A DNA stretch of 20,561 nucleotides, from the NCBI GenBank assembly GCA_900546415.1, contig URCY01000035.1, forward strand, positions 1-20,561, given 5' to 3'. The translations under genes and the position numbers were made by a program. This DNA comes from an uncultured Eubacteriales bacterium (GTDB taxonomy: Bacteria; Bacillota; Clostridia; Oscillospirales; Oscillospiraceae). Shown here one piece after another: positions 1-6,600 of this stretch (its first letter is position 1; every line of letters begins with the position of its first letter). The notes under the pieces were generated by a model that worked only from the letters and a program-made list of their open reading frames with translations, was not told the DNA's origin and did no database searches.

Positions 1-623
1 TTATAGTGCATGGACTTGGAAAAGTCGATGCTGTTGAATACCTTGATTTTGTACCCCCGCTTTTGGAGAAAGCTGCCCACTTGGGACAGGACGCCGCCCT
101 TCGGGTCTACCACCACGAAAGAGGAATGGGCCTGTAAAAGCTGTGGGGTAAGCCAAAAGCGGGTTTTACCCGAGCCGGACGATCCGATGACACAGGTATT
201 AAGGTTTCGGGCATTGGCCGGGATCTTGGGCCGGGTGTTCATGGTGAGAAACTCCGTCCCGGTCAGAATGACATTGTTTTCAAACTTGGGGTCGACAAAG
301 GGCTTGATGTCCTTTTCGTTGCCCCACCGGGCCGAGCCGTACTCCTCGTCCCGTCTGAACTTCTTAGCTTTTTTGCTTTTCATGTGGATGAACAAACGGA
401 ACGCCACGGCTCCCACGATACCCACCAGCCAGTCAACAGGGTTTAGTCCCGGCGCAAAATCGGCAAAGGCAGGGCCGATGGTCTGGCCGATCCCCAGCAC
501 TTTTGTTAGGAAATCCGCGCCAGCGGCCAGCCGATAGGCCGTACCCAATTTGAGGAACGCCCAGCCGATGAACACATACGGGATATTGGGAATGAGGTAT
601 TTTCGGAGCTTATCTGTTTTCAT
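1..623 (-). CDS. VirD4/TcpA-type conjugative coupling ATPase (N-terminal part, runs off window)
   Basis: This is the coupling protein of a type IV secretion system, the membrane ATPase that brings the relaxase-DNA complex to the mating channel. The visible 207 residues start at an ATG (623). Two hydrophobic stretches (about residues 10-35 and 65-85) fit membrane anchoring. The Walker A motif is SSGSGKTR, and VVVDPKGG follows about 20 residues later, as is usual in VirD4/TraG proteins. The start overlaps the upstream pcfB-like gene by 14 nt, so the two are probably translationally coupled. The C-terminal two thirds, including the all-alpha domain, lie outside the window. The PcfB-VirD4 pairing is typical of Tn1549-like and related clostridial ICEs. 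The family call is firm; the exact ICE family is inferred. Confidence 0.93.
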   Translation of the reverse strand, partial: MKTDKLRKYLIPNIPYVFIGWAFLKLGTAYRLAAGADFLTKVLGIGQTIGPAFADFAPGLNPVDWLVGIVGAVAFRLFIHMKSKKAKKFRRDEEYGSARWGNEKDIKPFVDPKFENNVILTGTEFLTMNTRPKIPANARNLNTCVIGSSGSGKTRFWLTPQLLQAHSSFVVVDPKGGVLSQVGSFLQKRGYKIKVFNSIDFSKSMHY

Positions 624-1089
624 GCACCGCCTCCTTCACACGCTCCCGCTGTTTGGGCTTTTCACGGGCAAGGTGATCCCCGGCTCGCTTGATCTGATCC
701 CGGATGGGGATGCGCCTGGACTTGGACGTGTTCAGCACCTTTTTGGAATACTCCGAGAAACAGGCGGTCATGGCATCAGCCTGTCCCGCCTTGAAAAACA
801 ACAGGTATTTGTCCGGGCCTGTCTTGTAAAAGGCATAGTCCACATTCCACTTCCGGGCCACCCGGTCAAAACTCTTGGTATCGCCGGACAGCTCCAGACT
901 GTTGGTAGACACGCCATGCCGCATAAGCTGCTTGACGGTCTGTTTGCCATGAGGGGTCTGCCGGGCGCGGTGTTCTTTGGCAATTTTGCGCCCCACAGCG
1001 GTCACCACATAGGCAAGGCTCCGCGCCGTCAGCTTACTGGCCCGGACGGAAACTGCAACAGTACGCCGAGAAATATCTTCTTCTATCAG
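610..1089 (-). CDS. PcfB family conjugation protein (DUF3801), probable CTG start
   Basis: This is a small basic protein of the PcfB/DUF3801 family, encoded next to the VirD4 coupling protein in Gram-positive conjugative plasmids and ICEs and thought to assist coupling. Its C-terminal part contains FDRVARKW and a Lys/Arg-rich tail. The first ATG/GTG-type start in frame is the GTG at 1008, which has no good ribosome binding site. The frame stays open upstream to a TAG at 1090-1092. The first codon after it is CTG (1089), preceded at 8 nt by AGGAGG (minus strand). That gives a 159-residue protein whose extra residues (IEEDISRRTVAVSVRA, then SKLTAR) look like the conserved family N-terminus. I therefore propose a CTG start. 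The gene overlaps virD4 by 14 nt and follows an ardA-like gene across a palindrome. Confidence 0.8.
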   Translation of the reverse strand: MIEEDISRRTVAVSVRASKLTARSLAYVVTAVGRKIAKEHRARQTPHGKQTVKQLMRHGVSTNSLELSGDTKSFDRVARKWNVDYAFYKTGPDKYLLFFKAGQADAMTACFSEYSKKVLNTSKSRRIPIRDQIKRAGDHLAREKPKQRERVKEAVHENR

Positions 1090-1107
1090 CTATGCCGCCT
1101 CCTTTCT

Positions 1108-1134
1108 CACCTTGGGACAAGTTGTCCCAAGGTG
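1108..1134. repeat. Perfect 13-bp-arm palindrome, copy 1 of the GGGACA-N3-TGTCYC motif
   Basis: The arms 1108-1120 and 1122-1134 are exact inverted complements around one central base (1121). The core GGGACA-AGT-TGTCCC lies at 1114-1128. The site sits between the ardA stop and the ribosome binding site of the pcfB-like gene. No T-run follows on the minus strand, so it is not a good intrinsic terminator. An operator or protein-binding site is the better reading. Two further copies of the core occur at 2226-2240 and 3216-3230. Confidence 0.75.
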
Positions 1135-1137
1135 GGG

Positions 1138-1851
1138 TTATCGTTCCGTATGGCCCAGCGTGGGCCGTTTCCGTTCTCCCTCCAGCGAGGAACGGTCTAT
1201 AATTTCCTTGAAAGCTGACATCTGCTCCCGGATGGACAACTTGGGCATGGAGAAAACGCGGTGCTCGTCGGGAATGTCATCCCGGCCCGTGTAATGCTCT
1301 ATGAAGCTGCTGCGGTTGTCTGCCACATATCCACCGGGGGCATAGTGACCGCTTTCATTGATCCGCACATCCCGTCCGTATGCCTCATAGTCGATATAGT
1401 CAATGAGGTGTTCCGGCACTTCCACGCCGCCGGACTCCAGCACATACATACGGCCCAATTCCTCGTCACTACGGACACCGGAATAGAACTCAAAGCAATC
1501 CAGATTTTGCGTGAGGTTGATTAAGTCTTTCACGCTGCCCGTGTATTCGCCAGCGTCTATGACCGCCTCAAACTTTTCTATATCGCTCTGATCCATTTCC
1601 GACAGCAGCGCGGCCAGATAATTGAGCTCGTCAATGCTTTCATATTCGCCCAAGTGTTCATGCAGCCCCAGCACATCGCCGTCAAAGCTGGTAATGAAAA
1701 TCTCCTCATACCGTATGCCGTCCACGCCGATGCGCTTTAAGAGGGACTGCACCTCCTCCGCCGTGGTGGGGAATTTCAGCGTTTCGCCCACAAGCTGCCC
1801 CTCGGCATATTTGCCGAGGTTGGTAATGTAGGCTTCCAGTAGGGCTGCCAT
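1138..1851 (-). CDS. ArdA-like antirestriction protein
   Basis: This 237-residue, strongly acidic protein resembles the ArdA family, DNA mimics that inhibit type I restriction enzymes and so protect incoming conjugative DNA. The N-terminus (ALLEAYITNLGKYAEGQLVG) has the family's typical 'YxxNLxxYxxGxLxG' layout. Asp and Glu dominate through the middle, and LNYLAALLSEM matches the family's helical segment. The C-terminal about 40 residues are Arg/Lys-rich, which is less typical. The gene starts one base after the stop of the DUF4406/DUF7768-like gene, and the only Shine-Dalgarno-like run is poorly spaced, so translation is probably coupled. ArdA genes are common early-transfer genes in ICEs. 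The family call rests on motif recognition. Confidence 0.85.
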   Translation of the reverse strand: MAALLEAYITNLGKYAEGQLVGETLKFPTTAEEVQSLLKRIGVDGIRYEEIFITSFDGDVLGLHEHLGEYESIDELNYLAALLSEMDQSDIEKFEAVIDAGEYTGSVKDLINLTQNLDCFEFYSGVRSDEELGRMYVLESGGVEVPEHLIDYIDYEAYGRDVRINESGHYAPGGYVADNRSSFIEHYTGRDDIPDEHRVFSMPKLSIREQMSAFKEIIDRSSLEGERKRPTLGHTER

Positions 1852-1852
1852 A

Positions 1853-2194
1853 TCAGCGGCGGCCCTGTCCCTTGACCGTCAAGATGCCCTCCAGCGTGGT
1901 TGCCGTGATACCCAGCCGCTGGGCAACGGCAATATCGTTCTTCATGGCTTCGGTGACGGTATGGCCGCATACTACCAGCACATGAGAGCGTTTGAGCAGA
2001 TTACGGGCCATGTCGATCCCGCTTTTGTGCTCCTCGGGAATGGCATCATTGAGGAGCAGAGGGTAAAACAGCGTGGGGCAGATGGGCGAAAAGCCCGCCT
2101 CGTAAACAGAACGGCAATACTGCGCCGCCTGTTTTGCGTTTTCGACATCGCTGCCGCACCACGCAGCGGTGATATATGCGAGGGGTCGTTTCAT
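1853..2194 (-). CDS. DUF4406/DUF7768-like protein, nucleoside 2-deoxyribosyltransferase-like fold
   Basis: This 113-residue protein starts MKRPLAYITAAWCGSD. The start chosen is the ATG at 2194, which has GGAGG 8 nt upstream; an in-frame ATG 15 nt earlier lacks one. The opening 'AYITAAWCG' strand, the NAKQAAQYCRSVYEAG helix, the LL-AIPEEHKSGIDMA segment and the later VVCG and MKNDIAVAQRLGI segments match small proteins annotated as DUF4406 or DUF7768. These are related to nucleoside 2-deoxyribosyltransferases. Their role in ICEs is not established; a nucleotide-related or anti-defence role is only a guess. It lies between the parB-like gene, after a terminator, and ardA. Confidence 0.7.
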   Translation of the reverse strand: MKRPLAYITAAWCGSDVENAKQAAQYCRSVYEAGFSPICPTLFYPLLLNDAIPEEHKSGIDMARNLLKRSHVLVVCGHTVTEAMKNDIAVAQRLGITATTLEGILTVKGQGRR

Positions 2195-2215
2195 TGTAAA
2201 AACCTCCATTCAATG

Positions 2216-2244
2216 AAAAAACCTCGGGACAAAATGTCTCGAGG
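2216..2244 (-). terminator. Terminator-like hairpin after the parB-like gene; copy 2 of the GGGACA-N3-TGTCYC motif
   Basis: Directly after the parB stop codon (2245-2247), the minus strand carries ten-base arms (2222-2231 and 2235-2244) around a 3-base centre, with one A-C mismatch, followed by a run of six T. That is the form of an intrinsic terminator. The core GGGACA-AAA-TGTCTC (2226-2240) is also one of the three spaced palindromes, so the site may serve two roles. Confidence 0.6.
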
Positions 2245-3648
2245 TTACAGGCTCTTATCCGTTTTCTTTTCGGGCTTACCCATCTCGGGGGGCTCCTTGG
2301 CCTTCCAGTCATCCAGAAGGGCCATGATCTGATCCTTCATCTGACGGGGGGACTTGTCCTTGCCAAAATACTTTTCCAGTTCCGCGCTATTGATAATCAC
2401 CTTATCAACCTCCTTCTTTTCTTCCATCAAAATGCCGTCGATCACATCGCCGTTCAGTTTGCCCTCTTGATCCATCTTGCGGAGCCGCTGGGCTTGGGAC
2501 AGGGACGGCGAGAACTGCTGACCCTCAATGGAAACGGCGATATACTTCTGATGTTTGGGACGGATAAAGGAAATCTCCACGGCGGGGGTAAATGCCAGCT
2601 TTTTCTCGTCCAGCATTTTCTGCAAATCCGGCACAAGCTCGGTCAAGCGGATATACCGCTGTACCTGTTTGTAGTTCATGCCGTTGCGATCACCCACGAT
2701 CTGTGTGGAGCGTTTACCCGCCTCCTGTGCGTCCTCACCGGGACGAGCGCCTTGGTGCTTGATGGCCTCCACCTGCATTTTCAAAGACTGTGCCTTTTCC
2801 GTAGGCAAAATCTTTTCGCGGTGGCGCAGGTTGTCATCCGTCATAGCGAGGATGGCCTCGTCATCGGTCATGTTACGGACGATACAAGGCATATTCACAA
2901 ACCCGGCCAGCTCACTTGCCCTCTGGCGGCGGTGGCCCGCGATGATCTCATACCCGCCATCCTCAGTGGGGCGCACCAGCGCGGGCTGGTTTACGCCGCT
3001 TGCCCGGACAGACTCCACAAGGCCCTGCATCTCGGCATCGTCACGGACACCAAAGGGATGGTTTTTGAACGGGCGCAACTCGGACAGATTGAGGTAGACA
3101 ATTTCCTCTTTTTCTGCGCGGGTAGCGTCACGGGGCGCGGCGGGCTGTTCCGGCGCAGCAGGGGCAGGAGCCTCCTGCGGATTGGGCGCAGCGTTTTCCG
3201 GGGCGGCCTTACTTTGGGACATTTTGTCTCGCGTGGGCAGCTTGGCCTTGTCGGGGGCCGCCTTGTCAGCCTTTGCCGGGCGGCCCTTGCTGGCCTTGGC
3301 CGTCCCCTTGTCCTTTCCCGCCGGGGCTTTCTGTTTGGCTGCCTTTTCCTTCGGGGCCTTGTCCTTTCCGGCCTCCTCACGGGCGGCGGCAAAATCCACC
3401 ACCTTGCCAGTGGGGGCCAGGGCGGGATCGACCTTGTCCGGGGTGACCGTCTGCTTGGCCTCCTTGTCGGACTTGGGCGGCTCGGGAGCCGCAAGGCCGG
3501 GGGCCTCCGGGATGGTGGGCTCCGCCTTTTCCACGGGCGCGGGACCTGCCACAACAGGCTCGGCCTTGACGGGAGCAGGCTGCTCCGGCGCGGGGGCCGT
3601 TTCAGTCTTTTTTACCTCAGGGCCTATATTCTTTTTATCGTCTGCCAA
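2245..3648 (-). CDS. ParB/Spo0J-like DNA-binding protein with long Ala/Pro/Lys N-terminal arm
   Basis: This is a 467-residue ParB-superfamily protein of the ICE. The start chosen is TTG (3648), which has AAAGGAGG 7 nt upstream. The longer open frame to 3768 includes a terminator hairpin and that ribosome binding site, so it is not used. Residues about 10-180 are low-complexity, rich in Ala, Pro and Lys. The ParB N-domain begins at about 181 (YLNLSELRPF). The nucleotide-binding box is GHRRQRA (238-244), with His in place of the usual Glu of GERR. The segment MTDDNLRHREKILPTEKAQ follows, then a helix-turn-helix region. ICE ParB-like proteins may act in element maintenance or as KorB-like regulators. 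No parA is visible next to it; upstream lies a divergent AT-rich gene. The three GGGACA palindromes are candidate targets, by inference only. Confidence 0.88.
   Translation of the reverse strand: MADDKKNIGPEVKKTETAPAPEQPAPVKAEPVVAGPAPVEKAEPTIPEAPGLAAPEPPKSDKEAKQTVTPDKVDPALAPTGKVVDFAAAREEAGKDKAPKEKAAKQKAPAGKDKGTAKASKGRPAKADKAAPDKAKLPTRDKMSQSKAAPENAAPNPQEAPAPAAPEQPAAPRDATRAEKEEIVYLNLSELRPFKNHPFGVRDDAEMQGLVESVRASGVNQPALVRPTEDGGYEIIAGHRRQRASELAGFVNMPCIVRNMTDDEAILAMTDDNLRHREKILPTEKAQSLKMQVEAIKHQGARPGEDAQEAGKRSTQIVGDRNGMNYKQVQRYIRLTELVPDLQKMLDEKKLAFTPAVEISFIRPKHQKYIAVSIEGQQFSPSLSQAQRLRKMDQEGKLNGDVIDGILMEEKKEVDKVIINSAELEKYFGKDKSPRQMKDQIMALLDDWKAKEPPEMGKPEKKTDKSL
3216..3230. repeat. Copy 3 of the GGGACA-N3-TGTCYC motif, inside the parB-like gene
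   Basis: GGGACA-TTT-TGTCTC has the same 15-bp core as at 1114-1128 and 2226-2240. It lies within the sequence coding for the low-complexity arm of the ParB-like protein (around DKMSQS). It has no flanking T-run. Confidence 0.55.
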
Positions 3649-3673
3649 TGTCAAACCTCCTTTTCGTGAAATG

Positions 3674-3697
3674 AAAAAAGCCAGCCCGATGGCTGGC
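3674..3697 (-). terminator. Intrinsic terminator or attenuator just upstream of the parB-like gene
   Basis: On the minus strand a perfect 7-bp stem GCCAGCC/GGCTGGC (3680-3686 and 3691-3697) with a 4-base loop is followed by six T (3674-3679). It lies only about 14 nt before the parB ribosome binding site. It could end a transcript from a gene once upstream, or act as a leader attenuator for the ICE operon. Confidence 0.75.
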
Positions 3698-3798
3698 AGC
3701 AGATAAGGGACTCCTCCTTTCAGGTTGTGATATATGAAAACACCGCCTATTGTCTTGCTCGGTGGCATTTCTATCTTTCATTTTTGAGAAAAGCAATG

Positions 3799-3804
3799 TA
3801 TAAT
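3799..3804 (+). promoter_or_regulatory. Probable -10 box of the ATPase gene
   Basis: TATAAT lies 25 nt before the chosen ATG, leaving a short leader with the ribosome binding site GAGGTG (3816-3821). The sequence 17 nt upstream of it (TTTCAT) is a poor -35 match. The element is AT-rich and fits a promoter travelling with the gene. Confidence 0.5.
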
Positions 3805-3828
3805 GATGTCGAATCGAGGTGTTTACGA

Positions 3829-5832
3829 ATGATGAATGAAAATGTAAAGCCCGGAATACATCCTAGTGCTCAAACAGTAATTGATACTTCTTTTTTGAAA
3901 AAAGAAAAAGAGATCGCACGGTATTGGGGAAACGAATGGTATATTACTAACGCTGGTTTCATTGAAATTGGTCAAAGCGCATATAGATATTTTCTTATAA
4001 AACCAACTGCAACATATGAAGAATCTCTCAGTCTGTCTCGAGAAGTAATTGTTATCTTAAGTCCTTATTCAGACTTTGAGCCTCGTACGTTGGAAGCTTA
4101 TGAAGAAGTGTATAAGATTTTTCATGACCACCGTCTTGAACGGATTTGTTATGTATTAATAAGCGGTGACAATGATATCGAAACACACCTTGCTGGCTGT
4201 CTATCAAATCAGGAATCTCAATTAATTATTCCCTTTACATATGACAGCATCAGAGACAATCGCGGAAACCCCAATTTTATAAGGAACCAATTTAGAAAGT
4301 ATTTTTATTCTCGTGATCTATTCGACTTCTCTGAACCATTAAAAAAGGATTTCTATTTTTTTGGGCGCAATGATTTAACGGTTTCCATAATTGAAAAACA
4401 CCGAGCAAATCAAAACTTTGGCCTATTTGGCCTACGCAAAACCGGCAAAACATCTATTGTTTACGATGTTATCCGTAAATTGCCCCAAAAAGATAGTTTG
4501 GGAGTTTTAATTGATTGCCAAAATACAAGTTTTAACTTCCGTCGTTGGAACTATGCACTATATTATGTCTTACTAAGGTCTTTTGAAGAAGCTGACATCG
4601 AGTTTTCGCTCAATGAAGCACAATTTACCGAAGCAGACGCAGCATACCTTTTTGAGAAATCAATTAGTGAACTATCTAAGACGATATCAAAAAATATACT
4701 TCTGCTTTTCGATGAAATAGAAAATATTACTTTTGGAAAGTCTGGTGTTGAACACTGGTGTAATGGCCTTGATTTTGTTTATTTTTGGCAAAGTGTTCGT
4801 AGTGCTTTCCAACATACGACTAATATATTCTCTTTTTGTATATTAGGCACTAACTCCAAGTGTATTGAAGTCCCAATTATTTTGGAAAAGGACAACCCTA
4901 TTTTTAACGCTTTTCAACCACAATATATACCTGGTTTTGACCAAGGACGTACTCGAGAGATGGTGCGTAAGCTTGGGCGCCTCATGGGAATTAGGTTTGA
5001 TGAGGGAGTATATACTAGACTCACGGAAGATTATGGCGGGCATCCGTTCTTGATCCGCCAGGTATGTAGTGCAATCGCAAAGAAGTATCCTCAGAGACCT
5101 GTGCAAATTGATAGGCTAAAATATATTGCTGTTCGTGATGAATTCAATCGTGAAAACGACTACTTCAATATGTTATTAGAAGTCTTAAAGCAATTCTATG
5201 TGGACGAGTACGAAATGTTAAATCTACTAGCATCCGGCGATCTTGAAAATTTCAAATATTTTGCAGATCAAGATTATTCAATGGTAAAGCATTTAATTGG
5301 TTACGGTATTGTCCGAGCATCAGATGAAAGCTATGATTTTCAGATTGATGCATTAAAAGAATATCTTTTGCGCCAACAACGACGGAGTGCCTTTATTAAA
5401 ACACCCAAAGAGAAATGGGCATATACCTGCACACAAAGAAGCGCTTTGGAAATCGAACTGCGAAAAATGGTGAAATTCATTTTGCGTATAGCTTATCAGT
5501 CGGAGTCTCTAGCGAAAGAAGCTGTTGTAAAGAAAATATATGGCAGTGATGCGAGAAAATACGCGACTTATTCATACTCGGACTTGTTTGATTCTCGAAA
5601 ATCTAATATTTACTTCAAAAATCTTAAAGACCTCATAAACTCAAACTGGGATTACTTCAAGGATTTTTGGAACAAACAAGAAATGTTCATTTCTGCAATG
5701 GATATTTTGAACAATGAAGGTAGATTTGATGCTCATGCAACGATTCCCGAAGAGGACGAAATCGTGCTTATAAATGCTGCATTGAACACTGTAGAAAAAG
5801 GGTTAGAGAAATATAAACAGGCCTTTTCTTAA
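3829..5832 (+). CDS. STAND/AAA-type ATPase with C-terminal HEPN-like (Swt1-like) region; possible defence gene
   Basis: This is a 667-residue protein on the strand opposite the ICE genes, in visibly AT-rich DNA. The start is ATG 3829, with GAGGTG 7 nt upstream. Residues 1-170 form an alpha/beta domain I cannot name (strands VIVILSPYSD and CYVLISGD). FFGRND (177-182) opens an ATPase domain of the archaeal ATPase/STAND type. Walker A is GLRKTGKT (201-208) and Walker B is LLLFDE (291-296). GGHPFLIRQVC (from about 403) is a hallmark near the end of such domains. The last 100 residues (YFKNLKDLINSNWDYF, then GRFDAHA at about 631-637) resemble Swt1-like HEPN domains, although the spacing here is R-x3-H rather than the classical R-x4-6-H. 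Such ATPase-HEPN architectures occur in abortive-infection systems, so a defence role is inferred. A terminator follows. Confidence 0.8.
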   Translation: MMNENVKPGIHPSAQTVIDTSFLKKEKEIARYWGNEWYITNAGFIEIGQSAYRYFLIKPTATYEESLSLSREVIVILSPYSDFEPRTLEAYEEVYKIFHDHRLERICYVLISGDNDIETHLAGCLSNQESQLIIPFTYDSIRDNRGNPNFIRNQFRKYFYSRDLFDFSEPLKKDFYFFGRNDLTVSIIEKHRANQNFGLFGLRKTGKTSIVYDVIRKLPQKDSLGVLIDCQNTSFNFRRWNYALYYVLLRSFEEADIEFSLNEAQFTEADAAYLFEKSISELSKTISKNILLLFDEIENITFGKSGVEHWCNGLDFVYFWQSVRSAFQHTTNIFSFCILGTNSKCIEVPIILEKDNPIFNAFQPQYIPGFDQGRTREMVRKLGRLMGIRFDEGVYTRLTEDYGGHPFLIRQVCSAIAKKYPQRPVQIDRLKYIAVRDEFNRENDYFNMLLEVLKQFYVDEYEMLNLLASGDLENFKYFADQDYSMVKHLIGYGIVRASDESYDFQIDALKEYLLRQQRRSAFIKTPKEKWAYTCTQRSALEIELRKMVKFILRIAYQSESLAKEAVVKKIYGSDARKYATYSYSDLFDSRKSNIYFKNLKDLINSNWDYFKDFWNKQEMFISAMDILNNEGRFDAHATIPEEDEIVLINAALNTVEKGLEKYKQAFS

Positions 5833-5853
5833 TGTCACCTTGCTTTCGCAAAG

Positions 5854-5888
5854 CGCCGCCTAAGTAAAACTTAGGCGGCGTGTTTCTT
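5854..5888 (+). terminator. Terminator of the ATPase gene
   Basis: An 11-bp perfect stem (5854-5864 and 5870-5880) with loop TAAAA is followed by TGTTTCTT, 21 nt after the stop codon. The stem is GC-rich, unlike the gene itself. Confidence 0.85.
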
Positions 5889-5997
5889 GACTATTGTTTT
5901 TTAGAATAAAAGCACCTAGCTTGCCGCTTGCAAACCGTTGATTTTACTGTGTTTCGCCAGATCCTTTAATGACACTCCGACCAATTGAAAATCGTGG

Positions 5998-6038
5998 AAA
6001 GCCTTGAAAACACTACGTTTTCGGGGCTTTTCTTTTTT
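5998..6038 (+). terminator. Second strong intrinsic terminator
   Basis: A 14-bp stem (5998-6011 and 6017-6030, including two G-T pairs) with a 5-base loop ACTAC is followed by a run TTCTTTTTT. No plus-strand gene lies between it and the ATPase terminator, so it may mark the end of a unit lost at this junction or the edge of a mobile element. Nothing else is recognisable in 5889-5997. Confidence 0.7.
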
Positions 6039-6106
6039 CTGTTTTCCGGTGGCTCGGGCTTGCGTTGGCGGGTAAAATAATGGTCGGTTACTCTCATACC
6101 GAAGTT

Positions 6107-6235
6107 TTATAAGACGTCGGTGATCCTGCGCAGGTCGGCGAGCCGGACGTCCTGATAATAGCGCAACATTTCCGGGCTGGCGTGCCCGATCAGCTCCTGT
6201 TTATCTTTATCTGCGCCGTTTACGCGCTTCATCAT
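6107..6235 (-). pseudogene. Tyrosine recombinase (phage-type integrase) C-terminal remnant
   Basis: A 42-codon minus-strand reading frame ends with the C-terminal signature of tyrosine recombinases. ELIGHASPEMLRYYQDV carries the LGH-type box (GH) and the tyrosine nucleophile region nine residues downstream. Full enzymes are about 300-400 residues; here the frame is cut off by a TGA at 6245-6247, with no catalytic Arg or earlier motifs in sight. It is therefore a fragment left by a deleted or recombined mobile element, or an internally truncated integrase of the neighbouring ICE. It supports placing a mobile element boundary in this region. Confidence 0.7.
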
Positions 6236-6256
6236 GAAAATTGCTCAAGCTGCTGA

Positions 6257-6415
6257 AAGGGCTTGCTGTCCGTGAATTGCAGGCGGCAGCCCGCGCTTTG
6301 CGATGCGCCGACCTATGCGGCCTTGGCCGTGGCCCTCATCAAGGCCGGGCGCGAGCAGCGCACCGCAGAAAAAACAGAAATCCTCCGTTGCGATTTCACG
6401 TTCTATGCGGTATAA
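6257..6415 (+). pseudogene. Possible coding relic, unknown
   Basis: After a TGA at 6254-6256, a 52-codon stretch reads into a plausible peptide end (DAPTYAALAVALIKAGREQR, then EKTEILRCDFTFYAV) before TAA. The codon use fits GC-rich genes, and there is no good start codon with a ribosome binding site. Its last codons overlap a strong promoter (6388-6416). It may be a fragment of a lost gene or chance; I do not recognise the family. Confidence 0.25.
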
Positions 6416-6416
6416 T
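6388..6416 (+). promoter_or_regulatory. Sigma-A-type promoter for the DUF975 gene
   Basis: TTGCGA (6388-6393), a spacer of exactly 17 nt, and TATAAT (6411-6416). The nearest downstream gene on the strand is the DUF975 gene at 6601. The MITE-like copy at 6424-6555 lies in the predicted leader. Confidence 0.7.
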
Positions 6417-6423
6417 AAAGCAA

Positions 6424-6555
6424 GGGAACCTCTGAATCAATCGGCTGCGGCGGCCAGCGGGCCTTTTGCCTTGAAATACACAAAATATTCCTGCAATTTT
6501 CAAACCTCAACTTGGAGCAAAATCGACCGCTCTTGCAATTGAATCAGAGCTTCCC
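6424..6555 (-). mobile_element. MITE-like element copy A (132 bp)
   Basis: Read on the minus strand, it starts GGGAAGCTCTGATTCAATTG and ends CGATTGATTCAGAGGTTCCC, so the ends are imperfect inverted repeats of about 20 bp. It aligns over its length with copies B (11083-11242) and C (20245-20404) but is shorter in the middle. There is no coding capacity, so it would be moved by a transposase elsewhere. It lies between a promoter and the DUF975 gene. Confidence 0.8.
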
Positions 6556-6600
6556 AAGAAGGGCAAAAGCCCTCTGAAAAACCGAGAGGAGAATGAGACC

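Noticed and set aside
10..537. Plus-strand open frame at the window start
   Set aside because: It is antisense to the VirD4-type gene, which has a Walker A motif and membrane segments.
2467..3669. 400-codon plus-strand open frame opposite the parB-like gene
   Set aside because: It is a low-complexity shadow of the Ala/Pro/Lys coding arm; the ParB motifs are on the minus strand.
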